Under the pieces are notes generated by a model. It saw nothing but the letters and a program-made list of their open reading frames with translations, did not search any database and had not been told where the DNA came from. Positions 53,730-64,000 of a stretch of DNA of 64,000 bases are shown here, piece by piece (position 1 is the first letter of the stretch; each line of letters starts with the position of its first letter). Position numbers and translations under genes: made by a program. This DNA comes from Pseudomonadota bacterium (GTDB lineage: Bacteria > Pseudomonadota > Alphaproteobacteria > Rhodobacterales > Rhodobacteraceae), in assembly GCA_021779835.1 (NCBI GenBank), contig JAJXZX010000008.1, positions 62,001 through 126,000 on the forward strand. Direction: 5' to 3'.

Positions 53730-54541
53730 TCGGGCAGCGCGCTGCGGATCTTGGCCTCGCAATACGCGGCCAGGGTCTTGCGGTTGGCGAATTCATCTAC
53801 CCGCACCGGGTCGTGAAAAACGACATCCACCGAGCCTTGGCGCGGCGCGGCGAGCAGCTTCGCCAGATGCGGCGCAAACTCCATGTCGCCCCACCAGCCG
53901 TAAAAGCGCGGGTCTTGGCCCTTGGGCGCATGATAAATCACGCTGACCGGCTGGATGTGCGTTTCCTCCTTCAGATCGTGACTGAAGAACGCCGCGAAAA
54001 GCGTTGATTTAAATGGAAGAACCCGTTTTCCGTCCGTGCTGGTTCCCTCGGGGAAGAACAGCAAGCGATGCCCGGTGTGCAGGCGGGACTCGAACAGTTC
54101 CTGCTGCAACTTGGCCTCGCTGCCGCGCCGGGCGATGAAAACAGTTCCGGTCGCACGCGCCAAAGCGCCGATGCCCGGCCAGCCAGCAACCTCGGATTTG
54201 GAGACGAAGTAGATGCGCTGCGGCGCATTCAGCGTGAAAATATCGAGCCAAGACGCATGGTTGGCCACCACGGCCCCCTTTTGTGCCATCGGCGTGCCGT
54301 GGGTGCGCAACGGCATCCCAAGGATCACAAAGGCGGAGCGGCAGACAAATTGGGTGATGTAGGGCGTGATCGGTCGCCTGACGCCGAAAAGTGGGCGCTC
54401 GATCAAGCGCACCAGCAACAGAAGGGCGAGGCAACCGTAGGTGACAAGGGCCAAAGCGAGGCCGCGGACGGTCAGGCGGACCCAGCCGGCAAGGCCGATC
54501 GGCACTGGGGCCGGCTCGTCCTCAGGCCGCCAGTCAGTCAC
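53726..54541 (-). CDS. olsA: lyso-ornithine lipid O-acyltransferase (PlsC family)
   Basis: The 271-residue protein has a membrane helix near residues 25-45 and the acyltransferase motifs NHASWLD (HX4D), FIARRGSE and FFPEGTSTDG. PlsC-family enzymes acylate glycerol-3-phosphate derivatives, and OlsA uses lyso-ornithine lipid. The GTG start overlaps the stop of olsB by four bases, which both sets the start and supports the OlsA assignment over a general lysophosphatidate acyltransferase. Confidence 0.87.
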   Translation of the reverse strand: MTDWRPEDEPAPVPIGLAGWVRLTVRGLALALVTYGCLALLLLVRLIERPLFGVRRPITPYITQFVCRSAFVILGMPLRTHGTPMAQKGAVVANHASWLDIFTLNAPQRIYFVSKSEVAGWPGIGALARATGTVFIARRGSEAKLQQELFESRLHTGHRLLFFPEGTSTDGKRVLPFKSTLFAAFFSHDLKEETHIQPVSVIYHAPKGQDPRFYGWWGDMEFAPHLAKLLAAPRQGSVDVVFHDPVRVDEFANRKTLAAYCEAKIRSALPD

Positions 54542-55323
54542 CCCCGCGCCTCGAACTTTCGGGTGTAGAAACCCTTGTGTTTCTCGGACATGCGGGCGGT
54601 ATCCATCAGCAGACAAACGTCGGTGGTGTTGAAGGGGCGGTCGACATAGGCCCCCTCGCCCACAAAGCCGCCAAGGCGAATGTAGGCCTTGATCAGCGCG
54701 GGCGTTCCCACCATGGCGGCGCGGCGGTCGATCTGATCCTTTGCCACCAGATCCATGGTCTGGAAATGCTCTGGTTGAACGCGAACGCGCAGCGCTTCGG
54801 GGGCGATGTGGTTGTGGTGCAGAAACGCGAGCGGCATTTTCAGCGCGTCGATATCAGTGCCATGGAAGCTGGCAACGCCGAACATCACCTCTATCTCGTG
54901 TTCAAGAACGTAGTCGGCAAGGCCGTTCCACAGGTGAAACATCGCCATGCCGCCGCGATAATCGGCGTGAACGCAAGAGCGGCCAAGTTCCAACAAGCGA
55001 CGCCCGCTATGTTTGAGCGGCGTAAGATCGTATTCGCTTTCCGAATAGAAGCGGCCGAAGTCGGCCGCCGCCCCGCTGGTCAAAAGCCGGTAGACGCCGA
55101 CGACGTGGTCCAGCGTGGCCGCGTCGCGGCGGGTATCGACAAGGATCAGGTGATCGAAGACCGGATCGAATTCGTCGCGTTCCAGTCGCTGTTCGTGATC
55201 GACCAAGGCACCGGTGCCGCCGAGCTCGGACACGAATACCTCATACCGAAGGCGCTGCGCCGCGAGCAGATCCTGCTCGTCTCGCGCCAGCCGCATCTGG
55301 AGGTAAGGCTCATCGGAAATCAT
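54538..55323 (-). CDS. olsB: L-ornithine N-alpha-acyltransferase
   Basis: The 261-residue protein is a GNAT-fold acyl-ACP-dependent acyltransferase: RLRYEVFVSELGG near the start and LLELGRSCVHADYRGGMAMFHLWNGLADYV in the acyl-donor region match the OlsB family. It makes lyso-ornithine lipid, the substrate of the coupled OlsA, so the pair produces phosphate-free ornithine lipids of the outer membrane. The 123 bases upstream hold no further gene. Confidence 0.92.
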   Translation of the reverse strand: MISDEPYLQMRLARDEQDLLAAQRLRYEVFVSELGGTGALVDHEQRLERDEFDPVFDHLILVDTRRDAATLDHVVGVYRLLTSGAAADFGRFYSESEYDLTPLKHSGRRLLELGRSCVHADYRGGMAMFHLWNGLADYVLEHEIEVMFGVASFHGTDIDALKMPLAFLHHNHIAPEALRVRVQPEHFQTMDLVAKDQIDRRAAMVGTPALIKAYIRLGGFVGEGAYVDRPFNTTDVCLLMDTARMSEKHKGFYTRKFEARG

Positions 55324-55446
55324 CGGCTGGGCGCAAGTTTGGGTCCGTCAATTCGGTCGTCGGGTTGTAGGCGTTGCCTATTGGGATTGCAACAGAAAGG
55401 GCCTCGGCGGCACGGACTATAAACTCTGGGTTGCATTGTTGACATT

Positions 55447-55647
55447 TCATGCGCCATAATGGCGATCAGGCTGCACCACGACAAGGAGCGTCACCCGGGC
55501 CCCATCGATGACAACCTTTCCCGCATGTTCAAAATTAACGGTGATACGCATGCCGATCCGCGACTGAACTTGGCCCAAGCCCCAGTCGAGGCGATCGCGG
55601 TGGCGGACCAACATGCCGGGTTCAAGTATTCCGTTCAGTCCCGTCAT
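55447..55647 (-). CDS. DUF3553 small protein
   Basis: The 66-residue protein has one short domain, LEPGMLVRHRDRLDWGLGQVQS followed by VTVNFEHAGKVVIDG, which I recognise as DUF3553. Its function is unknown; the fold is SH3-like in look. GAGG lies six bases before the ATG at 55647. It is divergent from chpT with only 28 bases between the start codons, a pairing I believe is common in Rhodobacterales. Confidence 0.8.
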   Translation of the reverse strand: MTGLNGILEPGMLVRHRDRLDWGLGQVQSRIGMRITVNFEHAGKVVIDGARVTLLVVVQPDRHYGA

Positions 55648-55675
55648 AGACAGCCTCATTCGAAGGACATGACCC

Positions 55676-56272
55676 ATGCCAGAAAAACAAAATATCTCTG
55701 CCCTTCTTGGCTCGCGCATTTGCCATGACCTTATCAGCCCGCTTGGTGCGATAGGCAATGGGATCGAATTGCTGACGATGAGCGGCTCGACAGCGGGGCC
55801 GGAAATCGCGCTGATCACCGAGAGTGTGGCGAATGCCAATGCGCGCGTGCGGTTTTTCCGGGTGGCGTTTGGCGCGGCGACGGCAGAGCAGCGCATTGGC
55901 AAGCCGGAGGTTCTGTCGATCCTTGCGGATGTCACACGCGGTGGTCGTTTGTCGATTGATTGGCGGGCGGCGGGTGACCCCTCGCGCCGCGAGGTGAAGT
56001 TGGCGTTCCTGCTGATCCAGTGTCTGGAAACGGCGATGCCTTATGGCGGCAAGGTCATCGTAAACCGTCAGACTGACGCGTGGCAGATGACCGCCAGCGC
56101 CACGCGGTTAAAGATTGACCCTGCCCTATGGGAGGTGCTTTCCAACCCGGCCGCCGATGTCGAAGTCTCTGCCGCGCAGGTGCATTTTCTGCTGGCACCC
56201 GAGGAACTACACCGGCTCGGGCGTCGCTTGACCGCTGACATTAGGGAAACCGATATCGCGTTGCGCTGGTAG
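55676..56272 (+). CDS. chpT: histidine phosphotransferase of the CtrA pathway
   Basis: The 198-residue protein has the phospho-accepting H17 in SRICHDLISPLGAIGNGIELL and a degenerate ATPase-like C-terminal domain without the nucleotide-binding boxes, as in ChpT. It relays phosphate from CckA to CtrA and CpdR in the cytoplasm, which in Rhodobacterales controls motility and gene transfer agents. AAGGA precedes the ATG. It ends two bases from the convergent proA stop. Confidence 0.9.
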   Translation: MPEKQNISALLGSRICHDLISPLGAIGNGIELLTMSGSTAGPEIALITESVANANARVRFFRVAFGAATAEQRIGKPEVLSILADVTRGGRLSIDWRAAGDPSRREVKLAFLLIQCLETAMPYGGKVIVNRQTDAWQMTASATRLKIDPALWEVLSNPAADVEVSAAQVHFLLAPEELHRLGRRLTADIRETDIALRW

Positions 56273-56274
56273 GC

Positions 56275-57540
56275 CTACTTGCGCACCGCGCCGTTGGCGG
56301 TGACGAGATATTTGAAGCTTGTCAGTTGCTCTGCCCCCACCGGGCCGCGCGCGTGGAGTTTGCCGGTCGCGATGCCGATCTCGGCACCCATGCCAAACTC
56401 ACCGCCATCGGCGAACTGGGTCGAGGCGTTGCGCATCAGGATAGCGGAATCCAGCCGTGTGAAGAAGCGTTCGGCCACCGCGTCGTCCTCGGTGATCACC
56501 GCGTCGGTGTGGTTGGAGCCATAGCGCCGGATATGCGCGATTGCCCCATCAACGCCGTCAACGACTTTGGCGGCAATGTCCATGTCGAGGTATTCGCGGC
56601 CCCAGTCGGCATCGGTTGCGGGTGTGGTGCCGGGTAGTTTAGCCAAGCCTTCATCGGCATGAACGCGCACCCCGGCGGCCACCAGCGCCGCGATCAGGTC
56701 GCGCCCGAGGGTGCCGGCTATCGTGCGATCCAGCAACAGACACTCTGCCGCGCCACAAATGCCGGTGCGGCGCGTTTTTGCGTTCAGCACCACTGAGAGC
56801 GCCTTTGCCGGGTCAGCGGCAGCATCAACGTAGATATGCACGATGCCTTCAAGATGGGCGAAAACCGGCACGCGCGCTTCGCGCTGCACGAGGCCGACCA
56901 GCCCTTTGCCGCCGCGCGGCACGATGACGTCGATATACTCGACCATCCGCAGCATCTCGGCCACCGCTGCGCGGTCGCGCGTCGGCACCAGTTGGATCGC
57001 GGCCTCGGGCAGGCCCGCCGCGATCAGGCCCTTGACCAGACAAGCGTGCAGCACCTGCGAGGAATGAAAACTCTCCGAGCCGCCGCGCAGGATCACGGCA
57101 TTGCCGGCCTTGAGGCACAGCGCGCCCGCATCTGCGGTCACGTTGGGCCGGCTTTCATAGATCACGCCAACCACGCCCAAAGGAGTGCGAACCCGCCGGA
57201 TATGGAGGCCGGAGGGCATGTCCCATTCCGCCATCACCGCGCCGACCGGGTCGGCCTGTGCGGCAACCGCGCGGAGGCCCGCGACGATACCGGCAATCCG
57301 CGCCTCATCCAGCATCAGGCGATCCATCATCGCCGGGCTCAGCCCCTTGTCACGCCCGTAGGTGAGGTCTTTGGCATTGGCAGCGATGATATCGGCCCGC
57401 GCGGCCCAGACCGCGTCGGCGGCAAATTGCAGCGCGCGTGTCTTGGCCTGTGGGTCGGCGTAGGCAAGCTCTAACGCCGCCGCCCGTGCCGCGCGCCCCA
57501 TCCCGGCCATCAGGCCTGCAATATCCTCGCCATCGCGCAT
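56275..57540 (-). CDS. proA: gamma-glutamyl phosphate reductase
   Basis: The 421-residue aldehyde-dehydrogenase-fold protein has the catalytic Cys in [11 protein letters not shown] and the typical segments [25 protein letters not shown] and VPRGGKGL. It reduces gamma-glutamyl phosphate with NADPH in proline synthesis. It lies 62 bases after proB on the same strand. Confidence 0.97.
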   Translation of the reverse strand: MRDGEDIAGLMAGMGRAARAAALELAYADPQAKTRALQFAADAVWAARADIIAANAKDLTYGRDKGLSPAMMDRLMLDEARIAGIVAGLRAVAAQADPVGAVMAEWDMPSGLHIRRVRTPLGVVGVIYESRPNVTADAGALCLKAGNAVILRGGSESFHSSQVLHACLVKGLIAAGLPEAAIQLVPTRDRAAVAEMLRMVEYIDVIVPRGGKGLVGLVQREARVPVFAHLEGIVHIYVDAAADPAKALSVVLNAKTRRTGICGAAECLLLDRTIAGTLGRDLIAALVAAGVRVHADEGLAKLPGTTPATDADWGREYLDMDIAAKVVDGVDGAIAHIRRYGSNHTDAVITEDDAVAERFFTRLDSAILMRNASTQFADGGEFGMGAEIGIATGKLHARGPVGAEQLTSFKYLVTANGAVRK

Positions 57541-57602
57541 GACGCCTCGCCCCTTGTATCTGGTCGAATTATGGCCGCCGGAGGCATCCGACGGCCCTGC
57601 CC

Positions 57603-59782
<2,180 letters not shown>

Positions 59783-59893
59783 TCAGCCTCAGGCGATAGA
59801 ACCATTCCATCGCAGGCTCAAGCCTCTGCACCCGCACGCCCGCGCCCAATGCGCGAGGATTGGCGCTTTCCGGTAGATAAAGCCTGTGTTTGA

Positions 59894-59917
59894 GGGGGCC
59901 AGACGGATCAGGCCCCC
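59894..59917 (-). terminator. hairpin between the GNAT gene and obgE
   Basis: GGGGGCC pairs with GGCCCCC across a ten-base loop, just past the stop of the acetyltransferase gene. No T run follows on the minus strand, so it may be a partial terminator or attenuator before obgE. Confidence 0.45.
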
Positions 59918-59928
59918 GTTTAGCGCGG

Positions 59929-60468
59929 CTAGCCGAGCTTTTTCACATAGGTCCAGGTCGGCACTTGTGCCCCACGCGCGACCGACCAGGTTTCGGCATC
60001 GCCAAGATATTCAAAGCCGCAATTCGTCAGCACACGCGCCGAAACCGGATTGTCCTGAAACACCTCGGCAAAGATGGTGCGCGCGCCTTGCGGGTTAGCC
60101 TCGACCAGGGCCCGCACCGCCTCGCTGGCAAAACCCGTGTTCCAGAAGGCGGGCGCCACCCAATAGCCGATCTCGGATTGGCTGCGGTCCATCTTTTTCA
60201 GCCCGATCGATCCCAGCACTTCGGCCAGCCCGTGCGCAGAGCCGTCCAATACCCAGACATCCTCTTGCCGGTCCTCGGCCATTGCGCGGGCAACAAACGC
60301 CTCGGTTGCGCCGGGCGGCAGCGGATGCGGGATGGACCGGGTTGCCTCTGCCACCCGTCGATCTGCCGTATACATGGCAATCAGCCCAGCGTCCGATTTG
60401 CGCAACGGGCGAAGATCGAACCGTTCTGCAGCGATAACAGGCTGCACCGGAATCGTGTCGAATTTCAT
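59929..60468 (-). CDS. GNAT family N-acetyltransferase (RimJ/RimL-like)
   Basis: The 179-residue protein follows the RimJ/RimL pattern: FDLRPLRKSDAGLIAMYTADRRVAEATRSIPHP at the start, IGYWVAPAFWNTGFASEAVRALV at the acetyl-CoA site and NPVSARVLTNCGFEYLG near the end. The acceptor could be a ribosomal protein N-terminus or a small molecule. AGGAGGGAAGGC directly precedes the ATG at 60468. Confidence 0.88.
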   Translation of the reverse strand: MKFDTIPVQPVIAAERFDLRPLRKSDAGLIAMYTADRRVAEATRSIPHPLPPGATEAFVARAMAEDRQEDVWVLDGSAHGLAEVLGSIGLKKMDRSQSEIGYWVAPAFWNTGFASEAVRALVEANPQGARTIFAEVFQDNPVSARVLTNCGFEYLGDAETWSVARGAQVPTWTYVKKLG

Positions 60469-60628
60469 GCCTTCCCTCCTCTGAAGTGCACGAAGAGCCC
60501 GATCCGCAGAAAGCTTTGCCGCGGGCCCGAACTGACCAAATGGTGTCTCGGGGCGCGAAACCCCAGAGTATGGCGATAAATATAGCGAAGAATTGAGGCC
60601 CATGGAGGGCTACTCCCGGAATGGCAAA

Positions 60629-60654
60629 GGGGACCGGCTATTCAGCCGATCCCC
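60629..60654 (-). terminator. terminator after rpmA
   Basis: GGGGACCGGCT and AGCCGATCCCC form an 11-bp stem with one G-T pair and a four-base loop; on the minus strand the stem is followed by CTTTGCC. It lies 29 bases past the L27 stop codon. The next 160 bases up to the GNAT gene hold nothing else I recognise. Confidence 0.65.
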
Positions 60655-60683
60655 CGTTTACATGTAAGATGTAAAGGTTCGGC

Positions 60684-60953
60684 TTACTCGGCTGCCTCCG
60701 CGGCTGGCAGAACCGAAATAAAGGTGCGGCCCTTCAAGCCCTTCTTGAACGTCACATGACCCTCGACCACGGCGAAAATAGTGTGGTCGGTGCCCATGCC
60801 AACGCCCTCACCTGGGAACCAGGTGGTGCCGCGCTGACGCACGATGATGTTGCCCGGAATGGCGACTTGGCCGCCATAAAGTTTCACGCCGAGACGACGA
60901 CCAGCGGTGTCGCGACCGTTGCGGGATGAACCGCCTGCTTTCTTGTGTGCCAT
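60684..60953 (-). CDS. rpmA: 50S ribosomal protein L27
   Basis: The 89-residue protein has the invariant start [20 protein letters not shown] and the [13 protein letters not shown] segment of L27. The N-terminal tail reaches into the peptidyl transferase centre. It follows rplU by six bases. Confidence 0.98.
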   Translation of the reverse strand: MAHKKAGGSSRNGRDTAGRRLGVKLYGGQVAIPGNIIVRQRGTTWFPGEGVGMGTDHTIFAVVEGHVTFKKGLKGRTFISVLPAAEAAE

Positions 60954-60959
60954 CTCGCG

Positions 60960-61421
60960 TTACTCCTGAGCTTCCGCGACTGCCTTTTTGGCAGCGCGCT
61001 TCGGTTTCGCCGGAGCCTCGTCAGCCTTCGGCGCCGGGGCGTTGTTGTGGGCCGCGACACGCGCAGCGGCGGTGCCGACAGCGGCAGCGACGCCCGACTT
61101 TTCCGCACCAGCGGCGAGGATGTCCGTGACGCGGAGCAGCGTCAGTTGCTGACGGTGGCCCTTGGTGCGCTGCGACGAGTGCTTACGACGGCGCTTGACG
61201 AAGTGGATCACCTTGTCAGCTTTGATCTGTTCGATCACTTCCGCCTGCACGGCAGCGCCCGCAATCATAGGCGCACCGATGGTCAGCGTTTCGCCACCCA
61301 GCATCAGAATTTCGTTGAACTGGACTTTGGCGCCAGCAACCGCATCAAGCTTCTCAACGCGCAGAACGTCACCCGCCTGCACTTTGTATTGCTTGCCGCC
61401 TGTCTTGAGGACCGCGAACAT
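60960..61421 (-). CDS. rplU: 50S ribosomal protein L21 with C-terminal extension
   Basis: The first 100 residues are a standard L21 (MFAVLKTGGKQYKVQAGDVL; KRRRKHSSQRTKGHRQQLT). A further 50-residue Ala/Lys/Pro-rich tail follows, making 153 residues against the usual 103; such tails occur in alphaproteobacteria. I took the ATG at 61421 because AGGA is well spaced for it, while an ATG two codons earlier abuts the ribosome site. Confidence 0.97.
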   Translation of the reverse strand: MFAVLKTGGKQYKVQAGDVLRVEKLDAVAGAKVQFNEILMLGGETLTIGAPMIAGAAVQAEVIEQIKADKVIHFVKRRRKHSSQRTKGHRQQLTLLRVTDILAAGAEKSGVAAAVGTAAARVAAHNNAPAPKADEAPAKPKRAAKKAVAEAQE

Positions 61422-61991
61422 GGTCATTCCTTCTCTCGTGTTCCGCGTCCTGCGGCCCCCGTCATCGGGAGTTGGTGTCAGGGCCTGATCCCTGATCGCC
61501 TTCGGACAGCGCGCCCTGAATAGGACGTCATTGAAAATACCCCGCCACCCCCGAAGAGGTGCCAGAGGCGCGCGTTATCATGGAATCATGTGCGAAAGTC
61601 AAGCGAGCCGCGCATTGGCTTTGGGAGGCCTCTTCGTCAGGGCCATAATGCCCAGAACCGACGCCCGAACGGTAGGGAAAACTCGATCACCTCAGTGCAA
61701 TTGTCGCGCGAAAGCCAAGGTTCTTGCCGCGCCTGGACGCTGGGATATCGTCGTGCGGATCACCTTTGGTTAAGTGCCGAATCCCGGCCAAGCGCGGGTT
61801 TTCAAACCTACTCGCCCCCCCGTGTGATCGATCACCCGGACAGGCGGTGCCCCCGATCCCTTCGTCGGCAGCCATGTAACAATGAGCGCCGCAATTACCG
61901 GCGATTACGCACATGCTGTGACAAAGATGCGCAAATCCCACTTGCACCCCCTCGCTGACCCCGTTAAATGGCGCCCGGTGATCCCTGGCGC
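61422..61991. other. intergenic stretch between rplU and tRNA-Ser
   Basis: These 570 bases hold no gene I can support. Open frames here have poor codon use, and one on the minus strand is the familiar antisense artefact of a tRNA-Ser gene. The right end should carry the promoter of the tRNA, and the left end the rplU promoter and leader, with a small stem-loop CAGGG/CCCTG near 61478-61493. Confidence 0.5.
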
Positions 61992-62081
61992 GGAGAGGTG
62001 GCAGAGTGGTCGAATGCGGCGGTCTCGAAAACCGTTGTGGGTTTGCGCCCACCCAGGGTTCGAATCCCTGTCTCTCCGCCA
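61992..62081 (+). tRNA. tRNA-Ser (CGA anticodon)
   Basis: The 90-base gene has the acceptor arms GGAGAGG and TCTCTCC (last pair G-T), anticodon CGA at 62026-62028, the long variable arm expected for a class II tRNA (TGTGGGTTTGCGCCCAC region), T-arm GGGTTCGAATCCC and an encoded CCA. No repeat of its 3' end was found further on. Confidence 0.96.
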
Positions 62082-62196
62082 ATCCCCTTTGCAAACATTA
62101 GGAAATTTTTAGATTGCCGGGCCTGCCCGCCAAGGAGCCCGCCAATCTTAAAATGCTTGAATGATTTCGACGGTCCTTGTCCGTGAAAAAAAGGAT

Positions 62197-62902
62197 TTAC
62201 GGTCCGATAGTCGAAAACCACTGCGGATCGACCGTAACCCTCTCGATTTGCTCGGTCGTGACGCCAAGCCGGAGTTCCTTCAGCAGGTCGCAGCGGCGGT
62301 CACCGTCGATCAGGTCAATGGCGATGGCGCCGTCGCGTGTCGCTTCATCTGCTGCCTGACTGGTAAAGTGGCCGGTCGTGATGAAAAGCCCCTTGTCGGC
62401 CCGCCCCCTGCAAAGCACCTCGGAAGTCCCGAATTTCTTTCGAGCTGACCCTGCCCTTTCAGCGCTTGCATTGGAAGTAGACCTGAAACGAGACAAGGTT
62501 GACCCGGAGTACGCCCACGCCGTCAATCCCGCCGTCGCCCGACTTGCCGCGCACTTCGACCTTGATGAACCCGGCTTCGCGCAAGAGGCGTTGCGATAGC
62601 CGCTCAATGGCGTCGGGCTTCATGGTGCCGATGGTGGAAAGCAAGATGGACTGCCAATCCTCCTCGCCCACAACGTCATCCCCCGCGCCCGGTTCCATCA
62701 CTTCCGCAACCGGTGTCGCCGGGGCAGTGCTCTTCGCAGCAAGTCGCTTCAGCCGGGCGCGCTCACGCTCCTCTTGGTTCACGCGGTCGCACATTGCGCG
62801 GGTCTGTTCCATGCTGGTGATGGCTGCACACCACAGGTGTTGTTGCGCCACGCTGATCCACGTTAGGGTCCGGCGCACGCCCATAGGATATGGTTGAAAC
62901 AT
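62197..62902 (-). pseudogene. Mrr-type restriction endonuclease, broken by a stop and a frameshift
   Basis: Read on the minus strand, MKPDAIERLSQRLLREAGF, GKSGDGGIDGVGVL and YFQCKR are the Mrr_cat endonuclease motifs, with the catalytic Asp and Q-x-K. Translation stops at TGA (62461-62459), where the family has an aromatic residue, then continues in frame as KGRVSSKEIRDFRGALQG. At the run of five C on the plus strand (62404-62408) one extra base shifts the frame; removing it restores GRADKGLFITTGHFTSQAADEA to the end. Two independent lesions make loss of function likely. The first 60 residues do not look like the usual winged-helix start, so the 5' end may also be lost. It once cut modified DNA. 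Confidence 0.85.
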
Positions 62903-63105
62903 CCACGATGTGTGGCGGTACCGGAAATTAACTGGGACCGCGCGTAACCTTCGTGCGGCTACCGCGGGGTGCCCCGTCCGGGCGCATCATCCGGCTTAAG
63001 CGAACCTGTCCGACGACACGGTTCGGACCCAAGCGCGTCACGGCCCGTATGATCGGACACCGTGTTGCACGACCGGGTTCGCGCCCCTCACCTCCTGGAG
63101 CCGCA

Positions 63106-64000
63106 ATGACCCGATCCTCTCTAAAGACCACCACATCGATCTGCATCGCCCTGATGCTGAGCAACCCCACGGCGAGCTTTGCGCAGACAGCAGTGCCGGT
63201 CCCGCAGGCGGACTCCGCCCCCTGCGCGCCCGGTCAGAAGGACTGTACGCCGATCCTGCCGAAGCCGCGCAAAGGGCCCAAAGCCGCCGCCAATGCACCG
63301 GGTGCCAAACTTCCGGACGCACTGCCGAACACGCCCGCAAAGCCGGTCCCACTACCAAAGGTGCCTGACGCGAAGCCTGCGCCGGGGGCCAAACCTGCTC
63401 CGGCACCAAAAACGCCGGACGTGCAACCGAAGCCAGAGGTAACCCCAGCCCCGATACAGAAGGCGCCCGACGCGATGCCTGCGCCGGCGGCCAAACCGGC
63501 ACCAACGGCAAAGGCGCCAGAGGTGCTGCCGAAGCCGAAAGCGGTGCCCGCCCCGGTGCCAAAAACGCCTGACGCGACGACCGCGCCGGCCCCGGCAGGC
63601 AAACCGCCAGTGTTGCAGCCGAAATCGGAGGTCGCCCCAGTTCCTGTTCCGGCGACGCCTGCGGTAAAACCCACACCGGGCGCACCGGCACCGGTTATCC
63701 AACAGCCGCCGGCACCCGCAGCCAAGGCTTTTCCTGATGCGAAAGGCGGCGCCACAACCGCACCGCTCAAACCGACGCCCCAGATCGGCATACAGGCGCC
63801 GGGGGCTGACAACCTTGGCACCACACCGAACCCTAAGGCGGCAAAGCCCGTCGCCGCCGCGAACACCGTGATGACCGGATCGAGTACGCCTGCGATCACG
63901 CTCGGCGCGCAGGATGTGCGCCGCAGTGACCAAAACACGACGACGCACAACGTGGCGCGTGCAGACCAGTCCGGTTCCGGCCTCACCGATCTCCAGAAGT
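63106..64000 (+). CDS. proline-rich exported protein, probable OmpA-family N-terminus (partial)
   Basis: The frame is open to the right edge (298 codons visible). It starts at an ATG with GGAG five bases upstream, has a signal peptide (about residues 1-25, cleavage after SFA), then two cysteines (CAPGQKDC) and a long Pro/Ala/Lys-rich region with tandem repeats. The segment after it (VRRSDQNTTTHNVARADQSGSGLTDLQK) resembles the part that precedes the C-terminal domain in Rhodobacterales OmpA-family proteins as I remember them. The stiff repeat region would span periplasm or cell wall. The assignment depends on sequence beyond the window. The 203 bases upstream hold no other gene. Confidence 0.6.
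   Translation, partial: MTRSSLKTTTSICIALMLSNPTASFAQTAVPVPQADSAPCAPGQKDCTPILPKPRKGPKAAANAPGAKLPDALPNTPAKPVPLPKVPDAKPAPGAKPAPAPKTPDVQPKPEVTPAPIQKAPDAMPAPAAKPAPTAKAPEVLPKPKAVPAPVPKTPDATTAPAPAGKPPVLQPKSEVAPVPVPATPAVKPTPGAPAPVIQQPPAPAAKAFPDAKGGATTAPLKPTPQIGIQAPGADNLGTTPNPKAAKPVAAANTVMTGSSTPAITLGAQDVRRSDQNTTTHNVARADQSGSGLTDLQK
63364..63657 (+). repeat. in-frame tandem repeats of about 34 codons
   Basis: Three copies begin at 63364, 63466 and 63568. The first two are 102 bases (34 residues) each and follow the pattern PDAxPAPxAKPAPxxKxP-(D/E)-V-x-PKPxxxPAPxxK; the third is 30 residues and more decayed. They keep the reading frame of the partial envelope protein. Confidence 0.75.

Noticed and set aside
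61687-62094. Minus-strand frame of 135 codons over tRNA-Ser
   Set aside because: It is the well-known antisense artefact of tRNA-Ser genes (GFEPWVG-type peptide) and has no ribosome site or family.
61992-62196. tRNA-Ser as an attachment site for the Mrr region
   Set aside because: The 3' end of the tRNA is not repeated further right and no integrase gene is seen, so an island boundary cannot be supported.
63364-63657. Tandem repeats as a CRISPR array
   Set aside because: The repeats are contiguous, in frame, degenerate and protein-coding, with no unique spacers.
63234-63986. Glycine/alanine-rich minus-strand frames opposite the repeat protein
   Set aside because: They mirror the Pro/Ala/Lys repeats; the plus frame has a ribosome site and signal peptide.

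Overview
The window looks like chromosomal DNA of an alphaproteobacterium of the order Rhodobacterales. It is GC-rich. The run rplU-rpmA-GNAT-obgE-proB-proA-chpT-DUF3553-olsB-olsA matches the usual order in that group as I know it. ChpT (CtrA pathway), ornithine-lipid genes and a near-consensus FnrL-type box fit the same assignment. No plasmid, phage or insertion-sequence hallmark was seen.

Layout. (1) 1-5.4 kb: a truncated c-type cytochrome, a flavin/iron-sulfur Old-Yellow-Enzyme-type oxidoreductase behind an 18-bp perfect palindrome, an EnvZ-like histidine kinase, a metallo-beta-lactamase-fold hydrolase and tRNA-Asn. (2) 5.5-15.6 kb: an amino-sugar island of two divergent operons. One carries murQ, an ABC sugar importer and a Gfo/Idh/MocA oxidoreductase. 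The other carries a BadF-type sugar kinase, a GntR/UTRA repressor, a SIS-domain deaminase and nagA. Together they can import and degrade GlcNAc and probably MurNAc, and TGGTATT repeats in the shared promoter region are the likely operators. (3) 15.6-20.1 kb: a TetR regulator with its palindromic operator and a three-subunit molybdenum hydroxylase resembling PaoABC. (4) 20.3-22.6 kb: feoA-feoB ferrous iron uptake.

(5) 22.6-49.3 kb: an exopolysaccharide locus with an initiating sugar transferase, Wzx-like flippase, O-antigen-ligase-type polymerase, Wzc-like tyrosine kinase, three glycosyltransferases, a pyruvyl transferase and a secreted clan-A glycosidase. Embedded in it is a two-gene NRPS-PKS assembly line with the order A-T-KS-AT-T-AMT-C-A-T, then C-(A remnant)-T-TE. 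Its 4'-phosphopantetheinyl transferase is the last gene of the minus-strand operon that also encodes the polysaccharide kinase and a glycosyltransferase, with overlapping stop and start codons. This physical coupling of a small beta-amino-acid-forming assembly line to polysaccharide assembly is the most interesting feature. The chemistry I can read is: an amino (or other) acid starter, one malonyl extension left at the beta-keto stage, transamination to a beta-amine, addition of glycine (9 of 10 specificity positions match a glycine code), then a terminal module that has lost its adenylation core and releases through a thioesterase with Cys instead of Ser.

(6) 49.5-62.1 kb: housekeeping genes, comprising M32 carboxypeptidase, heme A synthase, a TrmJ-like methyltransferase, a divergent ThiE-like protein, olsA/olsB, a DUF3553 protein, chpT, proA, proB, obgE, a GNAT acetyltransferase, rpmA, rplU and tRNA-Ser(CGA). 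(7) 62.2-64 kb: an Mrr-type restriction endonuclease pseudogene broken by a stop codon and a one-base insertion, then the proline-rich N-terminal part of a probable OmpA-family envelope protein that runs off the window.
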